From Fidelibacterota bacterium (GTDB lineage: Bacteria > Fidelibacterota > UBA2242 > JAFGTP01): 19,105 bases of DNA. The stretch lies in NCBI GenBank assembly GCA_021735285.1, contig JAIPHI010000029.1, forward strand, positions 1 to 19,105, read 5' to 3'. The notes beneath the pieces are model-generated. The model ran no database searches. It saw only the letters and a list, made by a program, of their open reading frames with translations, and was not told where the DNA came from. Shown here in pieces: positions 1 to 5,735 of the stretch. Every line of letters begins with the position of its first letter. Position 1 is the first letter of the stretch. A program made the position numbers and the translations under genes.

Positions 1-422
1 ATCTGAGGAAAATGGGACGTCTTTCCAAACTAATGCCAGTCACGGCAGCTACTTCCATGATTGGTACACTTTCAGTTTCCGGCCTACCTGTTTTTAATGG
101 CTTTTTTAGTAAATTGCTGATCATTTTGGCGGCTATTCAGGCTGGGGCAACGACCAGCGCCATTATTGCTGTGGTGGGAAGTATCTTAACTCTGGCTTAT
201 TTCTTAAAATTTCAACGCTACGGCTTTTTAGGCAATGAAGAGCCACAACCAACCGGCACCCAAATAAGTACAGGGATGAAAGCGGCCATGATCACGCTGG
301 CTGTTTTATGTGTCTTAACAAGTATTTTGATCATTCCCGGTATCAAGGAAAATATCCTAACTCCGGTGGTGAATGATATTATTAATAAAGCTGCTTATAT
401 TAGATTAGTACTGGGAGGCTAA
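1..422 (+). CDS. MrpD/NuoM-like proton-translocating antiporter subunit (C-terminal part)
   Basis: The reading frame is open to the left edge of the window (Leu-Arg-Lys precede the first Met at base 12), so this is the C-terminal end of a longer membrane protein and no true start is visible. The segment LMPVTAATSMIGTLSVSGLP followed by FNGFFSK matches the conserved late transmembrane helices of the proton channel family shared by MrpA, MrpD, NuoL, NuoM and NuoN, including the GxPxxNGFxSK signature. About three more hydrophobic helices follow. The gene precedes MrpE with a two-base gap, and the D-E-F-G order is that of Mrp Na+/H+ antiporter operons and of Mbh-type hydrogenase antiporter modules, so MrpD/MbhH is the best guess. 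NuoM or HyfB-like identity cannot be excluded from this fragment. It acts in the cytoplasmic membrane. Confidence 0.8.
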   Translation, partial: LRKMGRLSKLMPVTAATSMIGTLSVSGLPVFNGFFSKLLIILAAIQAGATTSAIIAVVGSILTLAYFLKFQRYGFLGNEEPQPTGTQISTGMKAAMITLAVLCVLTSILIIPGIKENILTPVVNDIINKAAYIRLVLGG

Positions 423-424
423 AT

Positions 425-931
425 ATGACCAAAGAAAATAAAGGAAGAGTAATAGTATTTATACTATCCCTCTTTGTCTATCTGGGATTGACAAGTTTTA
501 CAGATCTTCAGGAAATAATAACCGGTGTGATTGTCGCGATAATAGTAAGTTTACTGGTTGGAAAATTTTTACTGTCCACAGAAAGCAAAGGCAATGCTTT
601 CAAACGCTTTTTCTATGGTATTGCCTACTTTTTTAAATTTTTGTGGGAAATGGCCAAAGCTAATCTGCATGTGGCCTACCTGGTGATCCATCCGCAAGTA
701 CCGATTAAACCCGGAATCGTAAAAATTAAAACAAATCTTAAAGATGATACGGCTTTGACTGTTTTGGCCAATTCAATAACTCTGACACCCGGAACTCTGA
801 CAGTGGACATTAATCCTGCAGAACAGGAATTATATATTCACTGGATAGATGTAATTTCTACGGATAAGGAGGAATGCTCCCGGGAAATAGCCGGAAGATT
901 TGAAAAATTACTAATGGAGGTCTTTGAATGA
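425..931 (+). CDS. mrpE: Na+/H+ antiporter subunit E (MrpE/MbhA-like)
   Basis: This 168-residue membrane protein has two N-terminal hydrophobic segments (about residues 8-23 and 30-50), a third near 62-88, and a soluble C-terminal domain with the MrpE hallmark NSITLTPGT (116-124) followed by a Leu-Tyr-Ile-His-Trp-Ile-Asp stretch. Length and layout fit the MrpE family. MrpE is an accessory membrane subunit of multi-subunit cation/proton antiporters and of the related module in Mbh hydrogenases. The ATG follows the upstream stop by two bases and has a GGGAGG ribosome site six bases before it. Its stop overlaps the next start as ATGA, so translational coupling is likely. Confidence 0.92.
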   Translation: MTKENKGRVIVFILSLFVYLGLTSFTDLQEIITGVIVAIIVSLLVGKFLLSTESKGNAFKRFFYGIAYFFKFLWEMAKANLHVAYLVIHPQVPIKPGIVKIKTNLKDDTALTVLANSITLTPGTLTVDINPAEQELYIHWIDVISTDKEECSREIAGRFEKLLMEVFE

Positions 932-1266
932 AATGGATTAGATGGCTAATAGGTTTAATAATAATCGCCGCCTTTTTGATCTGGGATGTTTTTTTCCTGG
1001 AATTGGCTTTTGAGATAAAACTGATCAATATTATTCTATTTTGTGCTCTTTTTGTCTTATTCAGGGTAATTGTTGGCCCCAGTCCGGCAGATAGAATTGT
1101 AGCTGTTGATATTCTGGGAATCTTGATCGTGGGTATGCTGGCTCTTCTTAGTTCTTACTATGAAAAATCCTATCTTATGGATGTGGGCTTGATCTGGGCT
1201 TTAATGAGTTTTATTGCTTCATTGGCCTTTGCTAAAATTCTGGAGGGGAGGTTTCTCGATGATTGA
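928..1266 (+). CDS. mrpF: Na+/H+ antiporter subunit F (MrpF-like)
   Basis: A small 112-residue integral membrane protein with the MrpF signature RVIVGPSPADRIVAVD (46-61), which sits after the first core helix. It is about 20 residues longer than the usual three-helix MrpF of around 90 residues. The extra N-terminal part (about 4-26) is hydrophobic and may add a helix, as the length of the family is otherwise well kept. The ATG overlaps the mrpE stop (ATGA) and is preceded by GGAGG at 916-920. The C-terminus overlaps mrpG by eight bases. It is an assumed structural part of the membrane antiporter module. Confidence 0.9.
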   Translation: MKWIRWLIGLIIIAAFLIWDVFFLELAFEIKLINIILFCALFVLFRVIVGPSPADRIVAVDILGILIVGMLALLSSYYEKSYLMDVGLIWALMSFIASLAFAKILEGRFLDD

Positions 1267-1597
1267 TCTAATTGGTAAGATATTCATAATTCTGGGTATT
1301 GGATTCGATTTTTTCGGGGTTCTGGGACTGGTCAGACTTCCGGATGTTTACAATCGCCTGCAGGCAGCTACAAAATGTGTAACCTTTGGCTCGGCCGGAA
1401 TCCTATTTGGAGTTTTTCTGATGCATGGCTTTACCAATCTGGGTTTCAAAGTCCTACTGGGCATAGCTTTTATATTTTTGACATCACCGGTCGCTGCGCA
1501 TGCTATCTCAAGAGCAGCCCATAGAAGTGATATCTCGTTAACAGAAAAAACAGTTGTCGATCATTATCAAGATGATAAAGAATTAAAGGAAGAATAA
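1259..1597 (+). CDS. mrpG: Na+/H+ antiporter subunit G (MrpG/MbhC-like)
   Basis: This protein of 112 residues from the chosen start has three predicted helices and the MrpG signature LVRLPDVYNRLQAATK (24-39), followed by a helix ending in TSPVAAHAISRAAH. The frame extends back to an ATG at 1214, but the start at 1259 is preferred: it has AGGGGAGG at 1244-1251 seven bases upstream, overlaps mrpF by only eight bases, and starts the protein at the conserved first helix. The charged tail after residue 90 is soluble. MrpG completes the E-F-G part of the antiporter; subunits A, B and C, if present, must lie upstream of the window. Confidence 0.93.
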   Translation: MIDLIGKIFIILGIGFDFFGVLGLVRLPDVYNRLQAATKCVTFGSAGILFGVFLMHGFTNLGFKVLLGIAFIFLTSPVAAHAISRAAHRSDISLTEKTVVDHYQDDKELKEE

Positions 1598-1598
1598 C

Positions 1599-2204
1599 AT
1601 GTTTCTGCCGAAATTAAGAGAAATTAAAGAAGCACTCTACTCCTTTTTTACCAGACCTTATACGACCAAGTTTCCAGCTGTAAAATATACTCCGGATGAA
1701 AGTTATCGGGGCTTTCCAAAATATTTTGAAGAGGAATGTATTGGTTGCGGAGCCTGTGCAGAAGTTTGCCCGGCCCATGCCATTACTATCGAAGATGAGG
1801 TTGATACTCAAACAAGAACACTGACAGTCGATTATTTTTACTGTTTTAATTGTGGTCAGTGCGAAGAAAAGTGCACCACTGAAAAAGGTATCCAACTACA
1901 GTATGATCGCTATTCCTACTCTTCACCTGAAAAAGATGAAGAAATACATTTTGAACAACTAGAAAAAGATCTGGTATTATGCGAAAACTGTGGGGCTGTC
2001 ATTGCCTGTCGGGACCATCTAAATTTTGTGCGGGAACAATTGGGGCCTAAAGCTTATGCTCATCCCAATCTTTTACTCGAGAATCAAAGACGTTTCACAG
2101 AAACCCCCAAATCCGAATTCAAAGACAGAATTCGGCGCGAAGATTACATCAAAGAAGTTTGTCCTAAGTGCAGACACAAAGTAGTTGTTGAAGATGAATT
2201 TTAG
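1599..2204 (+). CDS. HycF/HyfH-type hydrogenase 4Fe-4S electron-transfer subunit
   Basis: The 201-residue protein has two cysteine quartets: C47-x2-C50-x2-C53-x3-C57-P and C82-x2-C85-x2-C88-x3-C92, the second lacking the usual proline. These should hold two [4Fe-4S] clusters as in NuoI, MbhN and HycF. The C-terminal part adds C128-x2-C131 and, about 57 residues later, C188-P-x-C191, which resembles the extra metal-binding tail of HycF/HyfH of formate hydrogenlyase-type complexes rather than NuoI. An N-terminal segment rich in aromatic and basic residues may touch the membrane. It starts one base after mrpG ends, so it likely feeds electrons in the same membrane complex, probably a group 4 [NiFe] hydrogenase. 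The link to a hydrogenase rests on this tail and on the neighbouring maturation protease. Confidence 0.82.
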   Translation: MFLPKLREIKEALYSFFTRPYTTKFPAVKYTPDESYRGFPKYFEEECIGCGACAEVCPAHAITIEDEVDTQTRTLTVDYFYCFNCGQCEEKCTTEKGIQLQYDRYSYSSPEKDEEIHFEQLEKDLVLCENCGAVIACRDHLNFVREQLGPKAYAHPNLLLENQRRFTETPKSEFKDRIRREDYIKEVCPKCRHKVVVEDEF

Positions 2205-2655
2205 TGAGTTCTATGCAAACATTTCTTCATATCCCTTAGATAAAGTCGTTATCATTGGTCTGGGAAATCCTAACCGTAAAGATGATGGCGCGGGGCTTTA
2301 TTTACTTAAAAAATTAAAACACAAACAAATGCTTGATTCTGCGCATTTTATTGTCGCCGGAAGAACACCTGAAAATTATCTTCAGAAAATTTTATCTTAT
2401 ACTCCAAAATTAGTAATTTTTATCGATAGCATGAGAAATTCTAAAAAAAATAACATAGAATTAATGGATTCGACTTCAATCGATATCAATGGGTTCACAA
2501 CTCACAGCTACTCTATTCGGCTGGTAGAAAAATATCTTAAAAATAATAAAGATATTAAAATTATGTATCTGACTTTACCAGCTCACAATCTCGGCAGCGG
2601 TAAAAATATTACTCCTCAATTAAAAACTAAAATATCTAACTTTTTATCAAATTAA
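2194..2655 (+). CDS. hycI: [NiFe]-hydrogenase maturation protease, HycI-like
   Basis: The protein has 153 residues from ATG 2194. This start is preferred over an upstream in-frame TTG at 2185, and it overlaps the ferredoxin stop by 11 bases. GLGNPNRKDDGAG (22-34) matches the family's N-terminal motif, and RTPEN (57-61) matches the APEN region of E. coli HycI. By alignment the three nickel-sensing ligands would be D31, D78 (FIDS) and H104 (TTHSYS), corresponding to D16, D62 and H90 of HycI. Such endopeptidases remove the C-terminal peptide of the large hydrogenase subunit after Ni-Fe assembly, in the cytoplasm. Its presence implies a [NiFe] hydrogenase large subunit nearby, not seen in this window. 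The coding sequence is visibly more AT-rich than the mrp genes. Confidence 0.87.
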   Translation: MNFSEFYANISSYPLDKVVIIGLGNPNRKDDGAGLYLLKKLKHKQMLDSAHFIVAGRTPENYLQKILSYTPKLVIFIDSMRNSKKNNIELMDSTSIDINGFTTHSYSIRLVEKYLKNNKDIKIMYLTLPAHNLGSGKNITPQLKTKISNFLSN

Positions 2656-2665
2656 CAAGGTTACT

Positions 2666-4024
2666 ATGCCTAATGGTGAACAAATAATATTTCCTTTTTA
2701 TACCCTCGGCAGTTTTAAGGAACGCATAAAATGGCTAATCAACATTCGCTGGCTGGCAGTTTTTGCTATTCTGGCAATAGTACCCCTTAATAATATTATT
2801 TTTAAAGCTAATCTGGGATATCCTCAAACCTATATCATTGCTTCTGTTTTAATGCTTTTGAATATTATCTACTATTATATCTATGAATATTATTACTTTG
2901 AACATTTTCGGCAGGAAGTCATTTTTATGGAGATTCAGCTTCTCATTGACCTGACCATAATATCACTCTTTATTCATTTCATTGGAGGCATCAACAATCC
3001 TTTTTATTTTATATATCTGATTCCCATGATAATTTCGGGAATTTTATTAAAAGCGCCACTCCCTTATATAAATGCTCTTTTTGCCTGTTTGCTGCTCACT
3101 CTTTGGAGTTTTTTAGAATTCTATGGCATAGTCAAAATATATTTTATTCAAGCCTCAGAGTTTCACATTTCGATCTTATGGACATCTTTAATCTCTTTCT
3201 ACTTCTTATCATTCACATTGACTTATATTATCAATGATTTTATTTCCAAATATCGCGATCTAAAAAAATTGATCGATAAAAAGTCCGAACTCCTGGAGCA
3301 AACAATAGATGAGCGGAATCGCATGTTCCGTTTTACAGCCCATGAAATCAAATCTCCGATGAATACAATACGAACTATGTTAGGCATTGTAAAAATGCTC
3401 TATCAAAAGGACAAAGGTGATGAAGAAAAAATCATGGAGATGATCGATCGGGCGGAGACGCGCTCCGATCAAGTTCTGCGGATAGTCAAGGATATGATCG
3501 AAATAGCTCACTACAAAGCCGGTCAGGAAGAGGAAAAGTTTACAACCAGAAGTCTTTCCGACTGGGTGGGCGAACAAATCGAGGATTACTGCCATTATGC
3601 CGAACGGAAAAATATCCAAATCAACTACATAAGTGATAAAACCTATGATGAATTATATTTCGATTTTGATAGTCTGGAAAAAATTTTCACCAATCTTTTG
3701 AGTAATGCTATCCGTTACAGCCATGAAAATGGCAAAGTGGAAATCAGGCTATCCATTGATGAAGATAATTTCTATCTATCTGTCAAAGATAATGGAATCG
3801 GGATAAAGGCTGAAGACAAGCAAAAAATATTCGAGGAGTTTTATCGATCTCCGGAAGCCAAAGAAAAGGAATATATCGGGACCGGCCTGGGTCTTCCCTT
3901 AGTTAAACAAATTGTTAATAAATTTAACGGTTCCATCGAAGTAGAGAGTGAACCCGAGCAGGGAACCGAATTTAAGGTTACTATTCCCATCCCGGAAAAA
4001 TCCAAACCTGCCAATCAAAGGTAA
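2666..4024 (+). CDS. Membrane sensor histidine kinase with RegB-like GGxxNPF motif
   Basis: This 452-residue kinase has about six hydrophobic segments in residues 25-190. Between them lies GGINNPF (107-113), matching the GGxxNPF motif that binds ubiquinone in RegB/PrrB redox sensors. A helical linker (195-218) leads to the phosphoacceptor H226 in HEIKSP, then the ATPase domain with N box around N347, G1 box DNGIGI (375-380), F box near 389-393 and G2 box GTGLGL (405-410). The redox-active linker cysteine of RegB is not evident; the only cysteines are C141 and C309. It starts ten bases after the protease gene with AAGG five bases before the ATG, so it is probably in the hydrogenase/Mrp operon. 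No response regulator is adjacent, so its partner is unknown. A redox or quinone sensing role is inference. Confidence 0.88.
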   Translation: MPNGEQIIFPFYTLGSFKERIKWLINIRWLAVFAILAIVPLNNIIFKANLGYPQTYIIASVLMLLNIIYYYIYEYYYFEHFRQEVIFMEIQLLIDLTIISLFIHFIGGINNPFYFIYLIPMIISGILLKAPLPYINALFACLLLTLWSFLEFYGIVKIYFIQASEFHISILWTSLISFYFLSFTLTYIINDFISKYRDLKKLIDKKSELLEQTIDERNRMFRFTAHEIKSPMNTIRTMLGIVKMLYQKDKGDEEKIMEMIDRAETRSDQVLRIVKDMIEIAHYKAGQEEEKFTTRSLSDWVGEQIEDYCHYAERKNIQINYISDKTYDELYFDFDSLEKIFTNLLSNAIRYSHENGKVEIRLSIDEDNFYLSVKDNGIGIKAEDKQKIFEEFYRSPEAKEKEYIGTGLGLPLVKQIVNKFNGSIEVESEPEQGTEFKVTIPIPEKSKPANQR

Positions 4025-4230
4025 TTTCCAATTTTACAGTTCCGGACTTTATATTTACGGCACATATATAGAATTTTCAAGATTGACATTTTGTAATAAA
4101 AATATCTTTAGCTGGACTAAAATAAAGCCAATACGAATGCTTTCTGTTGTATCTTACCGGCATAATAATTACTAATATTTCGAAGTTGATTTAAATTGTT
4201 AATGTAGCGATTTGCAAAAGTTTTGTCTGA

Positions 4231-4286
4231 TGTAGCATAACTATCCTTAGTTGTGGATTTTCCTGAAGCCTTCAATAGGCTGAAGG
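4231..4286 (+). repeat. Compound hairpin repeat, copy 1
   Basis: It starts TGTAGCA, followed by the hairpin CATAACTA-TCCT-TAGTTGTG (4236-4255, one T-G pair). A second structured part at 4265-4286 can pair as AGCC/GGCT or, exclusively, as CCTTCA/TGAAGG. Copy 2 at 4623-4679 repeats the same order. The layout resembles REP-type elements; no transposase of the REP-associated type is in the window. Confidence 0.75.
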
Positions 4287-4622
4287 GAAAAATAGATTTA
4301 AATAGTATTTATGATAAATTGTATCTACTATTTTATAAGACAACTTATATGAAAATCGCTATAAACAATAACTAAGATCCCTCTGTAAATAAAAAGGCTC
4401 TCTAAGATACTTTATGATTGCCAAGCTTGAAAAAGTAATAAAAAAATGGATAGCACCTTTTGGAATAGACAATTAAATAAGAAAGACATACAGGATTGGC
4501 TGGGATATAGGATAAGGGTTCCGGAATATACTTATTTAAAAAATATTCATTAATGGAATGAGTATCACAGATTATCTTTTATTCTAATAATTCATCGAGG
4601 CTCTGCCTTGGGGTAGTTCATT

Positions 4623-4679
4623 TGTAGCACAACTATCCTTAGTTGTGTTTTTTATCCGAAGCCCCTCAACGGGCTGAGG
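4623..4679 (+). repeat. Compound hairpin repeat, copy 2
   Basis: TGTAGCA leads into a perfect eight-base stem CACAACTA-TCCT-TAGTTGTG (4628-4647), directly followed by six T residues. The second part (4658-4679) again allows two exclusive pairings, AGCCC/GGGCT and CCTCA/TGAGG. It aligns to copy 1 over its whole length with changes mostly in the loops and spacer. The first hairpin plus T run could also act as a terminator for the plus-strand operon, though it lies about 600 bases after the last stop codon. Confidence 0.75.
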
Positions 4680-4804
4680 AAAAAAAGAAAAATGTTTTTT
4701 GATTTGTCAGCTATGATTACTGGAGATAGAAATAGTATTTTTCATTCTCTATAAATTCTTTCCAACATTTTAACCGTTATCCTCTGCGTATTTTCTATTC
4801 TTCT

Positions 4805-4832
4805 GTTACTTTTGTCTCGCCACAAAAGTAAC
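4805..4832. repeat. Perfect 11-bp inverted repeat
   Basis: GTTACTTTTGT and ACAAAAGTAAC are exact inverted copies separated by the six-base loop CTCGCC. A/T-rich tails flank both sides. It is unlike the other hairpins of this spacer in sequence. It could be a bidirectional terminator or a dispersed palindromic repeat. Confidence 0.7.
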
Positions 4833-5044
4833 CAAAAATGCGCCAGCGGGATAATTAAATGCTAAAATTTAGTTCGCTACACTGAAAATATTTTAATGCT
4901 CTGGAATTATTTCTAGTGATTTCAATTAGGAGATTTGGATTATATTTTTCAGTAAATTCAGAACTCCTGATCCCACGTATATTAAATTGTCACAAATAAG
5001 CCTATTTTTATATTAATTAGATATATCAATATCCAAACTAAAGA

Positions 5045-5062
5045 AGCCTGCTGAAGCAGGCT
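5045..5062. repeat. REP-like hairpin AG-CCTGCT-GA-AGCAGG-CT
   Basis: A perfect eight-base stem with a two-base centre. It shares its core TGCTGAAGCA with the hairpin at 5172-5189 when that is read on the other strand, and its GAAGCC...GGCT frame with the second half of the compound repeats at 4265 and 4658. Confidence 0.7.
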
Positions 5063-5127
5063 AAAGATGTTTTTTTATGATTCCCGTTTTATATTTTCAT
5101 AAAGAGAGGACTTTATTCTGAGAATAG

Positions 5128-5147
5128 CACCACGATTTATCGTGGTG
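5128..5147. repeat. Perfect 8-bp hairpin CACCACGA-TTTA-TCGTGGTG
   Basis: The stem is perfect with a four-base loop. It is preceded by TAGCA-type sequence and followed by T/A-rich sequence, as are the first hairpins of the compound repeats (TAGCA, stem, four-base loop, stem ending TG). It may be a further, diverged member of that family. Confidence 0.65.
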
Positions 5148-5171
5148 TAAAATGAAAGAAATATAAGATAG

Positions 5172-5189
5172 AGTATGCTTCAGCATACT
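5172..5189. repeat. REP-like hairpin AGTATGCT-TC-AGCATACT
   Basis: A perfect eight-base stem with a two-base centre. Read on the minus strand it becomes AGTATGCTGAAGCATACT, which differs from the hairpin at 5045-5062 at two stem positions, and both changes are compensated on the other arm. A degenerate third relative is seen around 5570-5586. Confidence 0.7.
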
Positions 5190-5334
5190 TCCATATTATG
5201 GAAACTTAGGATATTATTATTTTGATTTTATGTCATTTCAATTTACGAGCCAGGAGACATAAACTATTGTTTTTATGTTTTGGAAATAGGAGTTCTGACT
5301 TTATTTAGGGTGTAGAAATTTGGTCGTTTTGGTT

Positions 5335-5439
5335 ATGAAAGTATCCCCATTAAAATTGTTTTATTTTTTTCTCTTCGCCCTTTTTTTGAATACCCAATCT
5401 CCAATAATCGATGTTCAGGGCCAGATCATTAGAACTTGA
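5335..5439 (+). pseudogene. Possible remnant of a secreted-protein gene (signal-peptide-like ORF)
   Basis: A 34-codon frame begins ATG at 5335 and encodes a Lys-containing start (MKVSPLK) followed by a strongly hydrophobic core rich in Phe and Leu (residues 8-18) and a polar part. This is the shape of an export signal peptide. The frame then stops at TGA 5437-5439 and no continuation is clear in other frames. There is no good ribosome site. It may be the surviving 5' end of a lost gene or a chance ORF in AT-rich DNA. Confidence 0.2.
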
Positions 5440-5506
5440 AACTTGGGAATTCATAATCAAAAATTCAATATTCATAATTCTTTTTTTTATTAATCCATAT
5501 CCAATA

Positions 5507-5555
5507 ATTAATTTCTAATGTTCGTGTAATAAAAAACTTGAAATTAGAAATTAAT
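5507..5555. repeat. 13-bp inverted repeat in AT-rich spacer
   Basis: ATTAATTTCTAAT (5507-5519) and ATTAGAAATTAAT (5543-5555) are exact inverted copies separated by 23 bases. The arms are almost pure A/T, so chance is possible, though 13 perfect pairs is notable. Confidence 0.5.
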
Positions 5556-5595
5556 AAGGCTTTAAAAAACCTGCTGAAGCATGGAGGTGATCTCT

Positions 5596-5670
5596 ATGGT
5601 TCTAATGGTTCCCTTGCAGATCGGAATAGATTTACTTAACCTGAACAAGTCAAACTCGTTCAAACAATAG
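5596..5670 (+). CDS. Very small hypothetical ORF with strong ribosome site
   Basis: A 24-codon frame from ATG 5596 to TAG 5668-5670. GGAGGTGATC at 5583-5592 is a full match to the anti-Shine-Dalgarno end of 16S rRNA, and GGAGG is eight bases from the ATG. The peptide is hydrophobic at first (MVLMVPLQIGIDLLNL) then polar. It matches nothing I recognise. It could be a real small protein, the start of a decayed gene, or chance; it lies between two convergent genes with no visible promoter. Confidence 0.25.
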   Translation: MVLMVPLQIGIDLLNLNKSNSFKQ

Positions 5671-5735
5671 TCAGTCTCTATCAAATTGATATGCAACTCT
5701 GTTTTATAATGGACCTACTCGAAATTCTGAAGAAC

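Larger units (their letters stand above)
4025..5735. other. 1.7-kb gene-free spacer between convergent genes, rich in inverted repeats
   Basis: No ORF with recognisable protein similarity lies here. The flanking genes converge (kinase on plus, sigma-54 regulator on minus), so the region is expected to hold transcription ends rather than promoters. It contains at least seven inverted repeats, listed separately, including two copies of a compound hairpin element. Two very short ORFs, one signal-peptide-like and one with a strong ribosome site, may be gene remnants. The base composition is extremely AT-rich with runs of A and T. Confidence 0.7.

Noticed and set aside
1214..1258. Earlier ATG for mrpG
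   Set aside because: It would overlap mrpF by more than 50 bases, and the later ATG at 1259 has an ideal ribosome site.
3948..4175. 75-codon plus-strand frame overlapping the end of the first kinase gene
   Set aside because: It shares sequence with the kinase in another frame, has no ribosome site and looks like an out-of-frame shadow.
4446..4553. 35-codon plus-strand ORF in the long spacer
   Set aside because: No ribosome site, no recognisable similarity, and the length is expected by chance in this spacer.
4231..5189. CRISPR-like array
   Set aside because: The repeats are unevenly spaced, differ in sequence and orientation, and no cas genes are present; they are palindromic elements.
5643..5661. 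Imperfect palindrome GAACAAGT-CAA-ACTCGTTC as a terminator of the regulator gene
   Set aside because: The stem is short with a mismatch and no T run follows on the minus strand.
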